Shown piece after piece: positions 44,534 through 45,229 of a DNA stretch of 45,229 bases (positions are counted from its first letter, which is position 1; every line of letters starts with the position of its first letter). A program made the position numbers and the translations under genes. Source of the DNA: Lachnospiraceae bacterium (GTDB taxonomy: Bacteria > Bacillota > Clostridia > Lachnospirales > Lachnospiraceae). Where the stretch lies: the NCBI GenBank assembly GCA_017621975.1, contig JAGARW010000120.1, positions 1 to 45,229 of the forward strand, in the 5' to 3' direction. Under the pieces are notes generated by a model. The model was not told the origin of the DNA and ran no database searches. It worked only from the letters and a program-made list of their open reading frames with translations.

Positions 44534-44899
44534 ATGACAACCGTTTTATTAATAGACGACTCAAGAACATCCAGAAAAATGCTAACTGAAATGTTAGAAA
44601 ACCACGACTTTAAGATAATCGGAGAAGCCCGCAACGGCGAGGAAGGCTATTTAAAATATAAGGAACTCAAGCCGGATATTGTCACAATGGACATTACAAT
44701 GCCGGTTATGGACGGCATTGAATCGTTAAGCCTGATCCGACACGAGAACGAAAATGCAAAGGTCGTTATGATCACTGCGGCAGGGCAGAAGGAAATCATG
44801 ATGGAAGCCCTGAAACGCGGCGCGGCAGACTTTATTACAAAACCGTTTGATGAGGCTGAGATCATCGCAACCCTGATGAAAGTCGAGCAGCAGGAATAA
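44534..44899 (+). CDS. CheY-like single-domain response regulator
   Basis: 121 aa receiver without output domain. Acidic pair D9/D10 in LLIDDSRTSRKML, phospho-acceptor Asp in IVTMDITMPVMDG, switch Thr in VVMITAAGQKE and conserved Lys in FITKPFDE. The ATG at 44534 follows GGAGGAAGGT; a longer upstream frame overlaps the preceding gene. In an operon with the CheX-like phosphatase, its probable regulator. Either chemotaxis CheY or a stand-alone signalling receiver; no other che genes are in the window. Confidence 0.9.
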   Translation: MTTVLLIDDSRTSRKMLTEMLENHDFKIIGEARNGEEGYLKYKELKPDIVTMDITMPVMDGIESLSLIRHENENAKVVMITAAGQKEIMMEALKRGAADFITKPFDEAEIIATLMKVEQQE

Positions 44900-44903
44900 A
44901 TTG

Positions 44904-44936
44904 AAAACCCGCTCTGACATGCAGGAGCAGACCGGG
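44904..44936 (-). terminator. Possible weak terminator for the minus-strand gene at the right edge
   Basis: CCCG (44908-44911) and TCTG (44913-44916) pair with CAGA (44928-44931) and CGGG (44933-44936). In the minus direction the stem is followed by TTTTC. On the plus strand it is followed by an A-run, so it does not look like a CheY terminator. Confidence 0.35.
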
Positions 44937-44972
44937 CAAAAAAAGAACTGCCTGCAAAAACAAACCAAACAA

Positions 44973-45126
44973 AAAAGGAACTGCCATACAAAGCGTGTAT
45001 TTCGAATATCATACATTTTTAGCGAATTTGGCGAGTACGTCTTGGAGACCCTGGACTCCAAGCGAACGCAGCCTGAGCGTGAAATGTATGATATTCGGAA
45101 ATCGTTTTTATGCGACAGTTCCTTTT
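44973..45126. repeat. 154-bp palindromic element (MITE-like or folded RNA)
   Basis: Ends AAAAGGAACTG (44973-44983) and CAGTTCCTTTT (45116-45126) are perfect inverted repeats; a second perfect 16-bp pair lies inside (45003-45018 with 45082-45097), and the apex has CTTGGAG (45041-45047) with CTCCAAG (45055-45061). A near copy of the left end (AAAAAAAGAACTGCC at 44938) occurs just outside. No coding frame of note and no transposase. Different in sequence from the element at 12904-13212. Confidence 0.75.
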
Positions 45127-45165
45127 ATTCTATCTTATTATGTCTACCGTTCTTCTGTTATTCAG

Positions 45166-45229
45166 TTATTCTCCCGTTACGAGTATCTCTTTTGCCCGCT
45201 CAAGCTGGTTGTCGTATCCTTCTTCCAAG
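45166..45229 (-). CDS. 3' end of an unidentified gene (cut by window edge)
   Basis: The minus-strand frame entering from 45229 reads LEEGYDNQLERAKEILVTGE and ends at TAA (45168-45166). The charged helical character and the lack of stops suggest the real C-terminus of a protein, but 20 residues are too few to identify it. Confidence 0.45.
   Translation of the reverse strand, partial: LEEGYDNQLERAKEILVTGE

Noticed and set aside
1-45229. tRNA or rRNA genes
   Set aside because: No cloverleaf-like segments with a TTCGAATC-type T-arm and anticodon arm, and no rRNA-like conserved stretches, were recognised in the intergenic regions; a covariance search could not be run.

Overview
The window looks like chromosome from a flagellated, Gram-positive Clostridia member, most likely Lachnospiraceae (inference). 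The grounds are strong AGGAGG-type ribosome sites, sigma-A promoters, the gene order mbl - two basal-body rod genes - flgJ and recD2 - comFC - yvyF (mbl-flhO-flhP and comFC-yvyF as in Bacillus subtilis), a cdaA-cdaR-glmM operon, and a long-form leuA. Most of it is ordinary core genome. No tRNA, rRNA, CRISPR array or transposase gene was seen.

Layout. 1-680: a small single-pass membrane protein with its own promoter and terminator. 741-8746: a secreted CAP-domain protein, then an RND efflux pump with its membrane-fusion lipoprotein on the minus strand, and a divergent OmpR-type response regulator and sensor kinase that probably control the pump. 8721-12096: a minus-strand cluster ispE - gntR - small membrane protein - murI - DUF1934. 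12105-14031: a protein of unknown function, a 309-bp palindromic element, and a cytidylate-kinase-like protein. 14121-18950: a complete branched-chain amino acid ABC transporter (livJHMGF) behind a leader with a terminator hairpin. 18960-23483: polysaccharide sugar genes (glycosyltransferase, UDP-glucuronate decarboxylase) facing rfbD and leuA. 23583-29046: the c-di-AMP operon (two unknown membrane proteins, cdaA, cdaR, glmM) followed by ptsH. 29025-32504: recD2 - comFC - yvyF. 32518-36102: mbl and flagellar rod genes, interrupted by an 82-bp tandem repeat array. 36146-37308: an orphan AT-rich block. 37401-42243: uvrB-uvrA. 42299-43306: an AT-rich RhuM-family gene, probably acquired. 43529-44899: a CheC/CheX-type phosphatase with an unusual N-terminal repeat domain, followed by a CheY-like receiver. 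44973-45126: a second palindromic element, then the 3' end of an unidentified minus-strand gene.

The most interesting items are: (i) the fusion of four 28-29-residue repeats resembling the c-di-GMP-binding MshEN motif to a CheX-type phosphatase, paired with CheY; (ii) two unrelated long palindromic non-coding elements; (iii) the 82-bp tandem array inside the flagellar operon; (iv) duplicated direct-repeat operators between the two-component genes and the efflux pump; and (v) the promoter-proximal terminator ahead of livJ. All of this is read by eye from sequence and translations; no database search was possible.
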